Source: Planctomycetota bacterium
Lineage (GTDB): Bacteria > Planctomycetota > Planctomycetia > Isosphaerales > Isosphaeraceae
Assembly: GCA_021778575.1 (NCBI GenBank)
Contig: JAJYCH010000294.1
Span: 1 to 6,330, forward strand
Length of the DNA: 6,330 nt
Direction of reading: 5' to 3'
Shown here: positions 5,604-6,330 of the stretch, in pieces
How positions within the stretch are numbered: position 1 is the first letter of the stretch
Layout of the letters: each line of letters opens with the position of its first letter
Program-made: the position numbers and the translations under genes
The notes under the pieces: model-generated
What the model saw: only the letters and a program-made list of their open reading frames with translations
Database searches by the model: none
Told to the model about the DNA's origin: nothing

Positions 5604-6242
5604 ATGGCGAAGATCGACCATCACGTTCACACCTCCCGCCACTCGCCCGACAGCGCGATCGAGCCCCGCGTCCTGGTCGAGCGGGCCCGGCTCGCCGGAC
5701 TCGACACGGTCGTGATCACCGAGCACGACTACCAGTGGGAGCCGGGCGAGCTGGCCGACCTGAACGCCGGGGCCGGCGGTCTGGTCGTGCTCTCCGGCGC
5801 CGAGGTCTCGGCCCGCGAGGGGCACTTCCTCGTCTACGGCCTGCCCGACCTCGCGCGGGTCGGGCCCGGCGTCGCGCTGGCCGACCTGCTCAAGGTCGTC
5901 CGCGAGCACGACGCGGCGATCGTCGCGGCGCACCCGTTCCGCTGGGACCAGGACTTCGCCGGGATCGTCGCCCAGCACGGCCCGGCCTTCGACGCCATCG
6001 AGCTGGTCAGCAACAACGTCACGCCCGAGACCCGCGCGAAGGCCGAGGCCCTGCTGAAGTCGACCCCAATGGGCACGACCGGCTCCAGCGACGGCCACGA
6101 GCCCGACGCCGTCGGCTGCTACTACACCGAGTTCCCCGGCGAGGTCCGGACGATCCGCGACTTCGTCGAGGCCCTCCGCCGCCAGGCCGGCCGCCCCCGC
6201 CACCGCGCGGGGGCCTGGCAGGCGAGCGGGCCGGTGGACTGA
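5604..6242 (+). CDS. PHP-domain metal-dependent phosphoesterase
   Basis: The protein is 212 residues, a compact PHP fold of the kind found in stand-alone phosphoesterases (COG0613-like relatives of YciV/TrpH). Metal-binding motifs are visible in order: H7-V-H9 in DHHVHTS, D16, E40-H41-D42 in ITEHD, E67 in GAEVS, H74 in EGHFLVYG, H110 in AAHPFRW, and D163 with H165 in SSDGHE. All are expected in a trinuclear PHP active site that hydrolyses phosphate esters. Relatives act on nucleotides or short RNA 5' ends, but the substrate here is not evident. The frame is open back to 5427, but that stretch is proline/arginine-rich and lies in the two hairpins. ATG 5604 places the first motif at residues 5-10, as usual for the family. 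The ribosome-binding site is weak (GACGGGCGG). The last 20 or so residues form a basic, low-complexity tail. Very high third-position G+C supports the call. Confidence 0.9.
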   Translation: MAKIDHHVHTSRHSPDSAIEPRVLVERARLAGLDTVVITEHDYQWEPGELADLNAGAGGLVVLSGAEVSAREGHFLVYGLPDLARVGPGVALADLLKVVREHDAAIVAAHPFRWDQDFAGIVAQHGPAFDAIELVSNNVTPETRAKAEALLKSTPMGTTGSSDGHEPDAVGCYYTEFPGEVRTIRDFVEALRRQAGRPRHRAGAWQASGPVD

Positions 6243-6252
6243 GCGGCGATCC

Positions 6253-6301
6253 GATCTCAGATCTCAGATCTCAGATCTCAGATCTCAGATCTCGGATCTC
6301 A
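6253..6301. repeat. Tandem repeat of a 7-bp unit, seven copies
   Basis: GATCTCA is repeated seven times without gaps. The sixth copy is GATCTCG and the others are identical. The array begins 10 bp after the PHP stop codon. The unit length is not a multiple of three, and the array lies outside any gene. Near-perfect identity suggests recent slippage, so copy number probably varies between strains. Each unit contains GATC and each junction creates CAGATCT-like sequence. Confidence 0.95.
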
Positions 6302-6306
6302 GTAGT

Positions 6307-6321
6307 GTGGGCACCGCCCAC
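6307..6321. repeat. Small hairpin after the tandem repeat
   Basis: GTGGGC (6307-6312) pairs with GCCCAC (6316-6321) around ACC. It follows the heptamer array directly. The window ends nine bases later, so whether a T-run or larger repeat follows cannot be seen. It may be a weak terminator for the PHP gene or part of a dispersed intergenic palindrome. Confidence 0.4.
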
Positions 6322-6330
6322 CACGATCGA

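Noticed and set aside
5385..6203. A 272-codon minus-strand frame opposite the PHP gene.
   Set aside because: It is a shadow. The PHP metal motifs lie on the plus strand.

Overview
The window is GC-rich bacterial DNA. High-GC coding sequence, unusual spacing and hairpin-rich intergenic regions suggest a planctomycete, possibly of the Isosphaeraceae. This is an inference from sequence style and was not tested by any search. Base composition is uneven: 60-base samples I counted gave 58% G+C inside the FkbH-like gene (1081-1140), 45% in the central intergenic region (4261-4320) and 78% inside the PHP gene (5821-5880).

Left half, minus strand: an M20-family metallo-dipeptidase (2626-3996) is followed downstream by an FkbH-like protein (262-2439) with HAD-IIIC and GNAT-like domains. 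Beyond the FkbH stop lies a protein-like stretch resembling the second half of an acyl carrier protein, which runs off the left edge. FkbH-family enzymes load a three-carbon glycerate unit onto a carrier protein, so an adjacent ACP would fit. The fragment here has no convincing start and lacks the usual modified serine. The peptidase looks functionally unrelated to FkbH.

Centre (3997-4725): about 730 bp separate the divergent peptidase and the 227-residue plus-strand gene. I see no credible protein gene here. It holds an extended -10 element for the peptidase, two abutting inverted repeats, a TATATATA box, and then about 175 nt of dense potential RNA structure directly before the ribosome-binding site of the 227-residue gene. 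That leader has three near-identical copies of GCGGTG(G)CC and one complementary GGCAACCG, so alternative folds are possible. It is the most interesting object in the window.

Right half, plus strand: an acidic protein of unknown function (4726-5409), two strong hairpins, a PHP-domain metal-dependent phosphoesterase (5604-6242), then a seven-copy 7-bp tandem repeat and a small hairpin at the right edge. I recognise no mobile element, CRISPR array, tRNA or rRNA.
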